Source: Sphingomonas sp. OK281 (GTDB lineage: Bacteria > Pseudomonadota > Alphaproteobacteria > Sphingomonadales > Sphingomonadaceae). Taken from it: a stretch of DNA of 64,000 nucleotides. Under the pieces are notes generated by a model that worked only from the letters and a program-made list of their open reading frames with translations, did not search any database and was not told where the DNA came from. Made by a program: the position numbers and the translations under genes. Shown here piece by piece: positions 33,512-41,909 of this stretch. The stretch's first letter is position 1. The number at the start of each line of letters is the position of its first letter. The stretch covers positions 1-64,000 of the forward strand of contig NZ_FOVZ01000001.1 in the NCBI RefSeq assembly GCF_900115295.1. Direction: 5' to 3'.

Positions 33512-34018
33512 TTATTCGGCTGCCGTTTCTTCGGTCTTGCGCTTGCGCGGAGCCGGGGTGGGCTTGGCGTCTGCCTTGGCTGCATTGGTTTGACCGGGCT
33601 TGCGACCCAGGCCAATGCTTTTCGCCATCGTGCGACGTGCTTCCGAATAGGTCGGAGCGACCATGGGGTAATCAGCCTTCAGGCCATAACGCTCACGATA
33701 CTCCACTGGCGTCATGCCGTTAGTGGCAAGGTGGCGACGCAGCGTCTTGTACGGCTTGCCATCGATCATGCTGATGATGTGATCAGGGCTGGCAAGCGAC
33801 TTACGCGCCGTCACGGCCGGGGTGTATTCTTGAGCAGGTGCCTCAGGTTCAGCAGCCGCAGCGTTTCCGCCGACCAGCAGCGAAACAGTTTCGTACATTT
33901 TGTTCAGGAAGGCCGGAACGTCGTCAGCATTGGTACGCATGTTGGGGTTTGCTAACCACGCGATGGTCAATTCCGTGGCGAGCTCAATGGGGTTCAGATC
34001 GAGGGTAGTGTCAGACAT
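33512..34018 (-). CDS. MucR/Ros-family regulator lacking zinc ligands
   Basis: A 168-residue regulator of the Ros/MucR family, which in alphaproteobacteria controls exopolysaccharide and cell-surface genes. Family landmarks are LTIAWLANPN, TPAVTARKSLASPDHII, then GKPYKTLRRHLATNGMTPVEYRERYGL and DYPMVAPTYSEARR. In place of the usual Cys (IIC) it has Ser (HIIS), and the second zinc-binding His after RRHL is replaced (ATNG), so the finger probably folds without metal, as reported for some Mesorhizobium homologues. A basic Ala/Lys tail follows (RKPGQTNAAKADAK). GGAG precedes ATG 34018. Confidence 0.88.
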   Translation of the reverse strand: MSDTTLDLNPIELATELTIAWLANPNMRTNADDVPAFLNKMYETVSLLVGGNAAAAEPEAPAQEYTPAVTARKSLASPDHIISMIDGKPYKTLRRHLATNGMTPVEYRERYGLKADYPMVAPTYSEARRTMAKSIGLGRKPGQTNAAKADAKPTPAPRKRKTEETAAE

Positions 34019-34045
34019 AGCAGCGCTCCATTTCTGGACGCGCAT

Positions 34046-34499
34046 CTAGGTATTTGATTGGTCTCTGGCAATCTCAGACTGCGCGAGACCATCTATTTGG
34101 AGCGATACATAAAAATGGAAGTATCAATCCGCTCATAAGTGTTATCTAGGGCGTTAGCCAAATTGACCCTTCCGCTGGTGCCGACGCTAGCGTCCGTTTG
34201 AACATTGGCGGGTGTGCTGCGACCTCCTGGTCGACGACGATTGATCTCGTCCACGGACTGATCACCGCTCTAGCAGTATCCGTCGCTGGGCATAAGCGCC
34301 GGTAAGGCCGCGCAGGCGGCGCAAAACACCTCAGGCCGTCCGAAAACGCATTCTGGGGAAATGCGAAATCGATCGAGTGTCAGAAGCGCCGTCGCTGACG
34401 CTATTTTCGGCCTAAGCCCGCTTTGATATCGCAAGAACTGCGCCTTGGCCGCTGAGAGCCGACTTATAAGGGTGTTTCTGGCAGCCAGACGCGTGCCTT
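34046..34499. other. Gap beside a broken insertion sequence
   Basis: About 450 bases without a supported gene, between the MucR-like gene and the end of the IS1182-type remnant. The part next to 34500 may include the worn terminus of that element. Confidence 0.5.
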
Positions 34500-35140
34500 T
34501 CAGGTCTGCATGGCCTGGAGCATGGCGGGGATCCCAAGGATCGTGATGGCTCGCCTCAGATTGTAGGCGATCGAGGTGAGGCTGAAGTCCGCGTTCACGC
34601 TAGCAAGCCCGCGCGTCAGGAACGCACCTTGATTAATCCACTGTTTGATCGAGCCGAAGGGGTGCTCAACCGTTTCGCGGCGCCGGTCGAGAATGTCGGG
34701 GCGGGTGGCAAGCCGCTCGGCCATGCGGTCGAGCACCGCCTCGCCTTCCCAACGGTTGATGGTCCGCGCCGTACCAGACGTGCATTGTGGCTTGAGTGTG
34801 CAGTCCCGGCAGGCTTGCCGGTTGCCGTAGCGGATGGTGCAATGAACGCCCTTCTCCGAGGCTGAACGGATCGAGGCGCTGCCTGGCAGGGCAGGTGTAG
34901 CAGTCCTGCGCCGCATCGTAGGGGAAAGCGTCCTTGCCGAAATAGCCTTGGTCGATGGCAGGACCACGCTCCGGACGTGCGACGTAGGGGATCACACCGA
35001 CCGTCTCGCAGGCAGCGATGTCCTCCCCTTTGTAGTAGCCCTTGTCGGCTACCGCGGCGATCCGCTCTACGCCCAGCAGCTCGCGTGCGGCGCCTGCGGT
35101 CTGCGCGAGGGACGTTTTCGGACGGCCTGACCTGTTTGTC
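34500..35140 (-). pseudogene. Broken IS1182-family transposase (C-terminal part)
   Basis: Minus-strand remnant of a second IS1182-type transposase. One frame encodes SLAQTAGAARELLGVERIAAVADKGYYKGEDIAAC to about 34870; the family sequence then continues in another frame (ACRDCTLKPQC, TVEHPFGSIKQWINQGAFLTR, FSLTSIAYNLRRAIT) to the stop at 34500. The N-terminal half is missing and the junction near 35140 falls beside a dispersed repeat. It is a different member from the intact copy at 15908. Confidence 0.88.
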
Positions 35141-35185
35141 GCACAATGGCAATTTCGACCGGCTTTTCCACGCATCGGGACGCTG

Positions 35186-35230
35186 AATGGTGACAATGGG
35201 AAGGAAAGCGGACTGGCGGCTTTCGGGACG
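35186..35230 (+). repeat. Dispersed intergenic repeat, right part
   Basis: AATGGTGACAATGGGAAGG followed by AAAGCGGACTGGCGGCTTTC and GGGACG, matching the second half of the element at 27975. It adjoins the cut end of the transposase remnant. Confidence 0.7.
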
Positions 35231-35256
35231 ATGCGCTGGAAAACGGACGCCGTGAA

Positions 35257-35531
35257 TTACCGACTTGTGAGCAGTCGCTTCCTATACAGCGCGTCCGGGG
35301 CTTTAGCCGCTTCGATCCTGATCCGGCGATGTAGCACCCCCACCATCAACGGACCGCCTACTAGAAGCAGACCGATCAGCACCTGTATGAAATCCGGCGA
35401 CCAGCCAGCAGAGCCGCTCCATAGATTAGCGCGAAGAACGCGAACCATACGAATGCTGCGGCATCAACGAGGAGCAACGGCGTCCTGCTTTGATAATGCT
35501 GGTGTGCAAAACGCCAAAACGCGGCTTTCAT
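35257..35531 (-). pseudogene. Frameshifted small membrane protein gene
   Basis: Two overlapping minus-strand frames fit together as one protein. ATG 35531, with GGGGG upstream, starts MKAAFWRFAHQHYQSRTPLL, with a helix DAAAFVWFAFFALIYGAALLAG. The second frame continues DFIQVLIGLLLVGGPLMVGV and ends HRRIRIEAAKAPDALYRKR. A single-base change near 35395-35405 breaks it. Either a recent pseudogene or a sequence error. Family unknown. Confidence 0.5.
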
Positions 35532-35639
35532 GCTGCCCCCATCTCTATTTCGAACCAATCGTAACGTCGGCTTTCGGGAAGCGCTACCTGCGCCGCGAAC
35601 GGTAACAAATGGCCGTAAGCAGGATGGCCGGAATGGAGG

Positions 35640-35882
35640 TTAGTTGCCTTTCCGAAAGCGGTCCACGAGCTTGTCGATGACTACTTTCCAGATACGAACC
35701 GCAAATGCGGTCAGTAAGATCAATGGAGCCACCCACAGGACTTCTTTGTCCCAACCCCACCCAAGGCCGAGCGCAAAATCCAAGATCGTCGCGCCCCACA
35801 TAACGCTTACGACGGCAACGATTGACCAGAAGGTCCAATCGAACTCTTTTCGAAACCAAGCGTCAAAGCGTTCGTAGCGCAT
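35640..35882 (-). CDS. Small two-helix membrane protein
   Basis: An 80-residue protein with an aromatic-rich start (MRYERFDAWFRKEFDWTFW), helices SIVAVVSVMWGATILDFALGL and VLWVAPLILLTAFAVRIW, and a basic tail (DKLVDRFRKGN). Not recognised; one of several tiny membrane genes in a row on this strand. Confidence 0.6.
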   Translation of the reverse strand: MRYERFDAWFRKEFDWTFWSIVAVVSVMWGATILDFALGLGWGWDKEVLWVAPLILLTAFAVRIWKVVIDKLVDRFRKGN

Positions 35883-35947
35883 GGACGCATTCTGGTCTCA
35901 TCGACGAATGTGTACAAGTGGGCGAAAGCGGAATGGCCAAACGGCAG

Positions 35948-36169
35948 CTATGGACGCTGACGGCGTAGGCTCAGAACGGTTCCGAAAGTCACTAGTCCGC
36001 AAGCTAGAGCGAAATAGAGACTCCCTGCAAGTACGCCTAAGCCGGACAGCCCGTCGTGAGGAGCGGCATGCAAATACCACTCAGTCAGAGCCGCCTTCAT
36101 TGGGTAGAAGCCCGTGGGGAGAGCAATACCACCCAGCAAAGTGGCGAGACCAAGTCGTTTCCACGTCAT
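35948..36169 (-). CDS. Small membrane protein, unknown
   Basis: A 73-residue protein from ATG 36169 (an upstream TTG 36205 is possible) with two membrane segments (LGLATLLGGIALPTGFYPM and LGVLAGSLYFALACGLVTFGTVL) and a histidine-containing loop (YLHAAPHDG). No ribosome site stands out and no family is recognised. Confidence 0.45.
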   Translation of the reverse strand: MTWKRLGLATLLGGIALPTGFYPMKAALTEWYLHAAPHDGLSGLGVLAGSLYFALACGLVTFGTVLSLRRQRP

Positions 36170-36258
36170 TCTAGTAAGACTGCCAGCATAAACGAATGTC
36201 TGCAATTGGTGGATGCCTGAACACCATCGAACGACCGGATGTGGGCGCTTCTGGTACT

Positions 36259-36325
36259 ATCCCGCATTCTCGCGAGGGATCGAATTTTGGGAATGTCTGG
36301 GATGGAGAGGAAAGCGGACGCGCCG
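36259..36325 (+). repeat. Dispersed intergenic repeat, long copy
   Basis: CCCGCATTCTCGCGAGG, GATCGAATTTTGGGAATGTC, TGGGATGGAGAGGAAAGCGG, ACGCGCCG. Preserves both parts seen at 27975. Confidence 0.75.
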
Positions 36326-36346
36326 TTGCCCTCTTTCATTTATGTC

Positions 36347-36577
36347 TTATCTGTTTTTTCGAAAGGTGCGGTTTCGAAGATCATCGCGGAGTTCGGCTTC
36401 GTGTTTTTGATTGACATCATACGCTCGCCACTCAGCATCAGTGCGGCATACCTTCTTTGAAAGGCGGGTACCAGTTGTCTTAAATTCTCGGCATATTCTC
36501 TGAGGTGAACTCTGCTCGGTATTGGCTGTCTTTGAGGGCGCCGCTGCCGTGAGCGCGATAAGCAGGAATGGGATCAT
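36347..36577 (-). CDS. Small exported protein with paired cysteines
   Basis: A 76-residue protein: signal peptide MIPFLLIALTAAAPSKTA, then RICREFKTTGTRLSKKVCRT and DAEWRAYD. The C-R-x-TGTRL-x-KVC-x-T-x-x-EW pattern recurs in small unnamed exported proteins of sphingomonads and Caulobacter relatives, to my knowledge. The two cysteines probably form a disulphide. ATG 36577 preferred, GGAG nine bases upstream. Function unknown. Confidence 0.65.
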   Translation of the reverse strand: MIPFLLIALTAAAPSKTANTEQSSPQRICREFKTTGTRLSKKVCRTDAEWRAYDVNQKHEAELRDDLRNRTFRKNR

Positions 36578-36699
36578 AGTGCGATGCTCCAATTATACCC
36601 GAGCGAGAATAGGACTTTGAATTTGGTACGCAACCCTGTCGTTTAAACGGCGGCTTGTAAAACCTAGAATGCCAAAACGAATGTCCGCAGGTGGGCGTT

Positions 36700-36736
36700 C
36701 GTGTCCGATCCGGCTTTCTCGCGAGGGATGCTCAAT
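36700..36736 (+). repeat. Dispersed repeat, GATCCGGCTTTCTCGCGAGG copy
   Basis: TCCGATCCGGCTTTCTCGCG followed by AGGGATGCTCAATTGAGCATC. Same left unit as at 19165, here joined to a short palindrome (GATGCTCAATTGAGCATC). Confidence 0.65.
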
Positions 36737-36751
36737 TGAGCATCGCCGACA

Positions 36752-37078
36752 TCAGGCGAAGTCCGGTATTGCACCGGCGAAAGTGATCAGCAGCGCACGA
36801 AGCTCGCCATTTTTAACGGCCTCAATCGCTGCGTTGATGGGCATCCAGCGTCTCTCTCGTTGCCGCATTTCGGGCCAGCTGACGTTTTCCTGACGGACCA
36901 GCATTGGAAACGCCCGTATGGCTATCATTTTGGCTTGGCCGTCTTCGTCGGTCTTGACCTGACGGTAGGTCCCAACGGGTACGGCGCTGATCGTGCCTAC
37001 GACGCCTGCTTCCTCGAAGGCCTCACGGGCGGCAGATTGATGCGCTGGCATTCCGCGCTTTACCTTACCCTTGGGCAA
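36752..37078 (-). CDS. NUDIX hydrolase, possibly with a lost start codon
   Basis: At least 108 residues of a NUDIX pyrophosphohydrolase of the diphosphoinositol-polyphosphate type: PKGKVKRGMPAHQSAAREAFEEAGVVG contains the REAFEEAGV core of the NUDIX box. The first nominal start is TTG 37078, but the frame continues upstream with family-like sequence (SAAIPYRKSDLNGVEVLLVT, then SRKRSRWVL) to a stop near 37205 without any ATG, GTG or TTG. So the gene has lost its start or uses a rare codon (ATC 37174). Substrate unknown. Confidence 0.8.
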   Translation of the reverse strand: MPKGKVKRGMPAHQSAAREAFEEAGVVGTISAVPVGTYRQVKTDEDGQAKMIAIRAFPMLVRQENVSWPEMRQRERRWMPINAAIEAVKNGELRALLITFAGAIPDFA

Positions 37079-37222
37079 TACCCACCTGGATCGCTTGCGG
37101 GAGGTGACTAGCAGAACTTCGACGCCGTTCAGGTCGCTTTTGCGATAAGGTATGGCGGCAGACTGGAGGATGATGGCAGTACCTGCTTGATCGCAATTCG
37201 GTGGACGTCATCTATCGTGATA

Positions 37223-37498
37223 ATGAGGAGCAGCGCAATCGAAACGGCTACCGATCCTGACCCTGCGATTTTGCCAGAAAGTCATGCTCGGCTCTTTCGA
37301 TCGCATGCGCTAAGTCTGCAGGACGTATCTCAGAACCTGCCCGAGCAGATTGGCGAAGGTCGCTTTGACAAGATGCTCCGGCTCGCCCTTTCCGATCCAG
37401 ACGATGAAGTTTGGCGCTACTCCATCGAGGTGTCGGGGCATCTCGTTAGCCATGCGATCCCGGAATATGGGGCTGCGATCCTGCATCGTCAGGTTTAA
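37223..37498 (+). CDS. Hypothetical protein
   Basis: A 91-residue frame from ATG 37223 (open since 37187): LPESHARLFRSHALSLQDVS, then FDKMLRLALSDPDDEVWRYSIEVSGHL. The residue pattern is that of a normal soluble protein, but no family or ribosome site is evident. Divergent from the NUDIX gene. Confidence 0.45.
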   Translation: MRSSAIETATDPDPAILPESHARLFRSHALSLQDVSQNLPEQIGEGRFDKMLRLALSDPDDEVWRYSIEVSGHLVSHAIPEYGAAILHRQV

Positions 37499-37624
37499 GC
37501 CAACGAACACGTTGCAGCTGACCCTCCCCCGTCTCGCACAATACTTATCAACGCGGCCCCTAGAATAGATTACTTGCCGAAAACGATGCTGTATTGAGAA
37601 GGTGACCGGGAAAAAGCACCCGCC

Positions 37625-37828
37625 GTGCCCCAGCGGTCGTTGTCAGCGCGGCAGGCCGGTAACCTCCAAGCCCTGCTTGATCGGGTTGCCGAGGCTTTGC
37701 AACTGAGTGAAGACGCGGCTTTAATCCAAAACCGCACCGAGAGGCCCTTCATCGGTACCGGTAGGCATCAGAAGGGGGCTGACGCCGGGAAGGTGCCCAA
37801 GGGAAACTACACGCCGGCCCGTGTGTGA
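37625..37828 (+). CDS. Possible small protein upstream of traG
   Basis: A 67-codon frame from GTG 37625 ending 26 bases before the traG start: LQALLDRVAEALQLSEDAAL forms a good amphipathic helix, then a basic tail (GTGRHQKGADAGKVPKGNY). It may be a small transfer-region gene or the relic of one. No clear ribosome site; weakly supported. Confidence 0.3.
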   Translation: MPQRSLSARQAGNLQALLDRVAEALQLSEDAALIQNRTERPFIGTGRHQKGADAGKVPKGNYTPARV

Positions 37829-37854
37829 TCATCTTTGCGCGGGCGGAGGCCCGC

Positions 37855-39900
37855 ATGACCCCGACCAAACTGCTTATCGGCCAGATCTTGACCGTCTTCG
37901 CTATAGTTCTGGCGGGCATCTGGTTCGCGACCCAGTGGGCAGCGGCGGCGCTGGCTCATCAGCCGGAACTGGGTGCACCTTGGTTCATCGCGTTCGGACA
38001 TCCTGTCTATCATCCGTGGGCGCTGTTCGGCTGGTGGTATCACTTCGACGCCTATGCCCCCACGATCTTTGACGAGGCTGGCGTAATCGCAGGCGCCAGC
38101 GGGTTCGTTGGCTGCGGAGCAGCGGTCATCGGGTCGTTGTGGCGTGCTCGACAACGCAAAAACATAACCACGTACGGCTCCGCTCGCTGGGCGACACTCA
38201 CTGATTTACGCCGCGCAGGGCTCTTTAACGAAGGCGGCGCCTTTCTTGGCCGGATCGGCGCCCGCTATCTTCGCCATGACGGCCCCGAACATATTATGGC
38301 GTTCGCGCCGACCCGCTCGGGCAAGGGTGTCGGCTTGGTCGTGCCGACTTTGCTGGGATGGACCGGCTCTGCCGTCATTCACGACATCAAGGGCGAGAAC
38401 TGGACGCTGACTGGCGGCTGGCGCGCGCGCTTCTCGCATTGCTTGCTGTTCAACCCGACCGATGCGCGGTCCGCGCGGTACAATCCGCTGCTTGAGGTCC
38501 GGCGTGGTATCAATGAAGTTCGAGACGTCCAGAACATTGCCGACATCCTCGTTGACCCCGAAGGCGCGCTGGAGCGGCGCAACCATTGGGAGAAGACCAG
38601 TCATTCGCTGCTGGTGGGCGCGATCCTGCATGTCCTCTATGCCGAGGAGGAGAAGACTTTGGCGCGGGTCGCGACCTTTCTTTCCGATCCCCAGCGTTCC
38701 TTCACCGCGACCCTGGGTCGGATGATGACCACCAACCATCTCGGCAGTGAGGATGCGCCTATGGTGCATCCCGTTGTGGCGTCGGCTGCGCGAGAGGTGC
38801 TCAACAAATCCGACAATGAACGATCCGGCGTGCTCTCGACTGCCATGTCCTTCCTGGGGTTATACCGCGATCCCACCGTCGCCACGGTAACATCACGCTG
38901 CGACTGGCGCATCGCCGATCTCGTGGAGGGCAAATCGCCCGTCTCGCTCTATCTTGTCGTGCCGCCGTCCGACATCAGCCGTACCAAACCTCTGATTCGC
39001 CTGGTGCTCAACCAGATCGGTCGCCGGCTGACCGAGCAGCTCCACGCGGTGAATCCCAGCGACGGTTCCACGTCTGCTCGCCACAAATTGCTTATGATGC
39101 TGGACGAGTTTCCAGCGCTCGGGCGCCTGGACTTTTTCGAAACCAGTCTCGTCTTCCTTGCCGGCTATGGCGTCCGCGCCTTCCTGATCGCGCAGAGCCT
39201 GAACCAGATCGAGAAAGCGTACGGCGCTCAGAACGCCATTCTCGACAATTGCCATGTCCGAATCGCGTTCGCGACCAACGATGAACGGACCGCCAAACGC
39301 TTGTCCGACGCGCTCGGTACCGCCACCGAACAACGCGCGATGCGCAATTATGCCGGGCATCGGCTTGCCCCGTGGCTTGCCCATGTCATGGTCAGCCGTC
39401 AGGAGACCGCCCGTGCGCTTTTGACGCCAGGCGAGGTGATGCAGCTCGTGCCAACCGACGAACTGGTGCTGGTCGCTGGCATGCCGCCAATCCGGGCGAC
39501 CAAGCTTCGCTATTATGAGGACGTGGCCTTTACCGGGCGCCTACTCCCCCCGCCTGTGCTGACGGACGGCGACTATGCTGATCGCCCGCCGCATCGCGTC
39601 GATGACTGGGCGGGAACCGTTCGCAGCACCGATACGCGCTTGGCCGGCATGGAAGATTCTACCGAGGGTAAAAGCGCTGGCGACGGGCAGGAGCAGGCCC
39701 GCCATCCCGGCGATGAGCCCGACGAAGCGCCGACGCCCGCACCCGCCACGGACGATCCGCTGGGACTCCGCGAAGGCAGTACCGACCCTGCTACCGACAA
39801 GCGGGCGATGGATCAGGCACGCGCTATCACAAACGCGCGGGCAACCTTTGCCGTCGACGCCGGACTCGCGCCGTCCAAAGACCTGATGCCGGGTTTCTGA
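37855..39900 (+). CDS. traG: Type IV coupling protein TraG/VirD4
   Basis: A 681-residue membrane-bound ATPase that links the relaxosome to the conjugation channel. Two N-terminal membrane helices (LIGQILTVFAIVLAGIWFA; GVIAGASGFVGCGAAVIG) precede TYGSARWAT, the Walker A motif APTRSGKGVG (about 150) and Walker B LLMMLDEFPALG (about 411). The acidic, disordered tail is typical. ATG 37855 has GGAGG six bases upstream. It opens the transfer operon traG-copG-trbBCDEJLFGI. No relaxase gene lies upstream in the window. Confidence 0.95.
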   Translation: MTPTKLLIGQILTVFAIVLAGIWFATQWAAAALAHQPELGAPWFIAFGHPVYHPWALFGWWYHFDAYAPTIFDEAGVIAGASGFVGCGAAVIGSLWRARQRKNITTYGSARWATLTDLRRAGLFNEGGAFLGRIGARYLRHDGPEHIMAFAPTRSGKGVGLVVPTLLGWTGSAVIHDIKGENWTLTGGWRARFSHCLLFNPTDARSARYNPLLEVRRGINEVRDVQNIADILVDPEGALERRNHWEKTSHSLLVGAILHVLYAEEEKTLARVATFLSDPQRSFTATLGRMMTTNHLGSEDAPMVHPVVASAAREVLNKSDNERSGVLSTAMSFLGLYRDPTVATVTSRCDWRIADLVEGKSPVSLYLVVPPSDISRTKPLIRLVLNQIGRRLTEQLHAVNPSDGSTSARHKLLMMLDEFPALGRLDFFETSLVFLAGYGVRAFLIAQSLNQIEKAYGAQNAILDNCHVRIAFATNDERTAKRLSDALGTATEQRAMRNYAGHRLAPWLAHVMVSRQETARALLTPGEVMQLVPTDELVLVAGMPPIRATKLRYYEDVAFTGRLLPPPVLTDGDYADRPPHRVDDWAGTVRSTDTRLAGMEDSTEGKSAGDGQEQARHPGDEPDEAPTPAPATDDPLGLREGSTDPATDKRAMDQARAITNARATFAVDAGLAPSKDLMPGF

Positions 39901-39903
39901 ACC

Positions 39904-40311
39904 ATGGCCGAGCCGAAAATCCGCCATCAGCTCTTCCTGCCCAAACCGATCAGTGATCGGTTGGACGCGCTGGCCGCGAAGCCGGGCACGTCCAAGTCGG
40001 CGATCCTTGCCGATGCGGTCACCGCTTGGCTCAATCGTCGCGGGAGCAACGAACTCGACGACCGGTTCGGCATGCGGCTCGACCGCATGACCAACGCACT
40101 CGGCCGGATCGAGCGCGACGGTCATATCCTGCTTGAAACGCTCGCCCTGTTCGTCCGCTACGAACTCGCCATCCACGCGCCGCTTGCCGAGAACGACCAG
40201 GCGGGGCGCGCCATCGCCGCCAAGCGGTTCGAGGCGTTCATTGCACAGGTCGGCAGGCAGATCGCCGCAGGCCGACGCACGATCGGTAATGACCCGGAGC
40301 GTATTCCATGA
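39904..40311 (+). CDS. Ribbon-helix-helix (CopG-type) protein of the transfer operon
   Basis: A 135-residue protein. Residues about 8-45 form a CopG-like fold (HQLFLPKPISDRLDALAAKPGTSKSAILADAVTAWLNRR); the rest is helical. Such genes regularly sit between traG and trbB in alphaproteobacterial trb clusters and probably regulate transfer. It starts three bases after the traG stop, and its own stop overlaps the trbB start (ATGA). Confidence 0.87.
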   Translation: MAEPKIRHQLFLPKPISDRLDALAAKPGTSKSAILADAVTAWLNRRGSNELDDRFGMRLDRMTNALGRIERDGHILLETLALFVRYELAIHAPLAENDQAGRAIAAKRFEAFIAQVGRQIAAGRRTIGNDPERIP

Positions 40312-41297
40312 GCAATACGCTCTCCGCAGAGCGAAGGCGCGCCATGCTGCGTACCGCGATGGGGCCGGACATCGGCATGGCGCTGGACGATGCGCGCGTC
40401 GTCGAGATCATGGTCAACCCGGACGGCGCGCTACGCCTCGACCGGCTTGGTGCAGGCCGCAGCGATACCGGTATCCGCATGGACCCCATGCAGGTGGAAC
40501 GGATCATCCGTCTGGTCGCGAGCCATGCTCGGGCTGAAGTGCATGGCGATGCGCCGATCGTGTCCGCCGAACTGCCGCCGCGCACCGACGGCCATGCCGG
40601 GGAACGGTTCGAAGGCCTTCTGCCTCCTGTGGCGACAGCGCCCTGTTTCTCGATTCGCAAGCCTGCGACCCGGCTTTACACGCTGCTGGACTATGTGAGC
40701 GACGGCATCATGTCGGCCGATGCGGCGCGGTTGCTCGCCCAAGCGGTCGCCGATCGCTGCAACATCCTGGTCGCGGGCGGCACCAGCTCGGGCAAGACCA
40801 CGCTCGCCAATGCGCTGCTCGCCGAAATGGCGAACCTCGACGAGCGGGTGATCCTGATCGAAGATACCCGCGAGCTGCAAAGTCCGGCCGCCGACACGGT
40901 GGCACTGCGCACGCGCCCAGGTGTCGTCGGCATGGCCGATCTGGTCCGCTCGACGCTGCGGTTGCGGCCCGACCGCATCATCGTTGGCGAGGTGCGCGGG
41001 CCCGAAGCGCTCGACATGCTCAAGGCCTGGAACACCGGCCATCCCGGCGGGATCGCCACCGTTCACGCCAACAGCGCGACATCGGCGCTCTATCGCATCG
41101 AACAGCTCGTGCAGGAGGCCGTCGTTACCGTACCCCGCCGTCTGATCGCCGATGCGATCGACATCGTCATATTCATCGCCGGCCGCGGCCTTGCCCGGCG
41201 CATCCAATCGATCGTCCGCGTCACGGGCGTCGATCCCGGCGGCAGCTACGCCGTCGTGGACATTAGCCCCAGTCCGCAAGGAGAAGACCATGCATAG
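40308..41297 (+). CDS. trbB: Conjugation ATPase TrbB (VirB11 family)
   Basis: A 329-residue hexameric traffic ATPase that powers pilus assembly and DNA transfer at the inner membrane. It shows AGGTSSGKTTLANAL (Walker A, about 155), LIEDTRELQSP, the RSTLRLRPDRIIVGEVRGPEA stretch (His-box/Asp-box region) and GHPGGIATVHANS. Length is normal for the family. Start and stop overlap both neighbours. Confidence 0.95.
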   Translation: MSNTLSAERRRAMLRTAMGPDIGMALDDARVVEIMVNPDGALRLDRLGAGRSDTGIRMDPMQVERIIRLVASHARAEVHGDAPIVSAELPPRTDGHAGERFEGLLPPVATAPCFSIRKPATRLYTLLDYVSDGIMSADAARLLAQAVADRCNILVAGGTSSGKTTLANALLAEMANLDERVILIEDTRELQSPAADTVALRTRPGVVGMADLVRSTLRLRPDRIIVGEVRGPEALDMLKAWNTGHPGGIATVHANSATSALYRIEQLVQEAVVTVPRRLIADAIDIVIFIAGRGLARRIQSIVRVTGVDPGGSYAVVDISPSPQGEDHA

Positions 41298-41625
41298 TAC
41301 CCATATCCCCGTCCGCCGCTCGACCTTCCTGATCGCTGCCGCGTCCTGTCTCTCGCTGATGATCGCCACCCATGCTCAGGCTGCCGGTGCGGGCATGCCG
41401 TGGGAGGAGCCGCTCCAGCAAGTGCTGGAATCGGTACAGGGCCCCGTTGCCAAGATCATCGCGGTGCTGATCATCATCACCACAGGCCTGACGCTGGCGT
41501 TCGGTGAGACCGCAGGTGGCTTCCGCAAGCTCATCCAGATCGTGTTCGGCCTGTCGATCGCGTTCGCCGCATCGAGCTTTTTCCTGTCCTTCTTCTCGTT
41601 CGGCGGCGGAGCGCTGATCGCATGA
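41290..41625 (+). CDS. trbC: Pilin subunit TrbC (VirB2 family)
   Basis: A 111-residue prepilin with a long signal region (LIAAASCLSLMIATHAQAAG) and two hydrophobic helices (IIAVLIIITTGLTLAFGE; IQIVFGLSIAFAASSFFLSFF), typical of TrbC/VirB2 major pilins. AAGGAG precedes ATG 41290, which overlaps the end of trbB. Confidence 0.92.
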   Translation: MHSTHIPVRRSTFLIAAASCLSLMIATHAQAAGAGMPWEEPLQQVLESVQGPVAKIIAVLIIITTGLTLAFGETAGGFRKLIQIVFGLSIAFAASSFFLSFFSFGGGALIA

Positions 41626-41909
41626 CGGGCAGCGGCCAGCACATTGCCGATGGCCATGTCGTCGGTTTCGATGCCCCGATTCACAGCAGCCTCGGGTCAC
41701 CGATCCTGCTGGCCGGCGCCCCCCGGATGATCGCGATCGTCAACGGTACCGTCTGCGCGGCCGTTGGCCTTGGACTTCAACAATGGCCGGCCGGTCTTCT
41801 GCTTTGGGCGGCGGGGCACAGCCTCGCCGTCTTCGCCGCCCGGCGTGATCCGGATTTCGCACCCGTGCTGCTGCGTCACCTTCGTCAGAAAGGCTATCTC
41901 GCGTGCTGA
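41622..41909 (+). CDS. trbD: Conjugation protein TrbD (VirB3 family)
   Basis: A 95-residue inner-membrane protein with paired hydrophobic segments (RMIAIVNGTVCAAVGLGL; WPAGLLLWAAGHSLAVFAA) and the conserved ending RRDPDFAPVLLRHLRQKGYL. It overlaps trbC by four bases and trbE by seven. Confidence 0.92.
   Translation: MTGSGQHIADGHVVGFDAPIHSSLGSPILLAGAPRMIAIVNGTVCAAVGLGLQQWPAGLLLWAAGHSLAVFAARRDPDFAPVLLRHLRQKGYLAC

Noticed and set aside
40431..41369. A 312-codon minus-strand frame
   Set aside because: Shadow of trbB/trbC, which are well identified on the plus strand.
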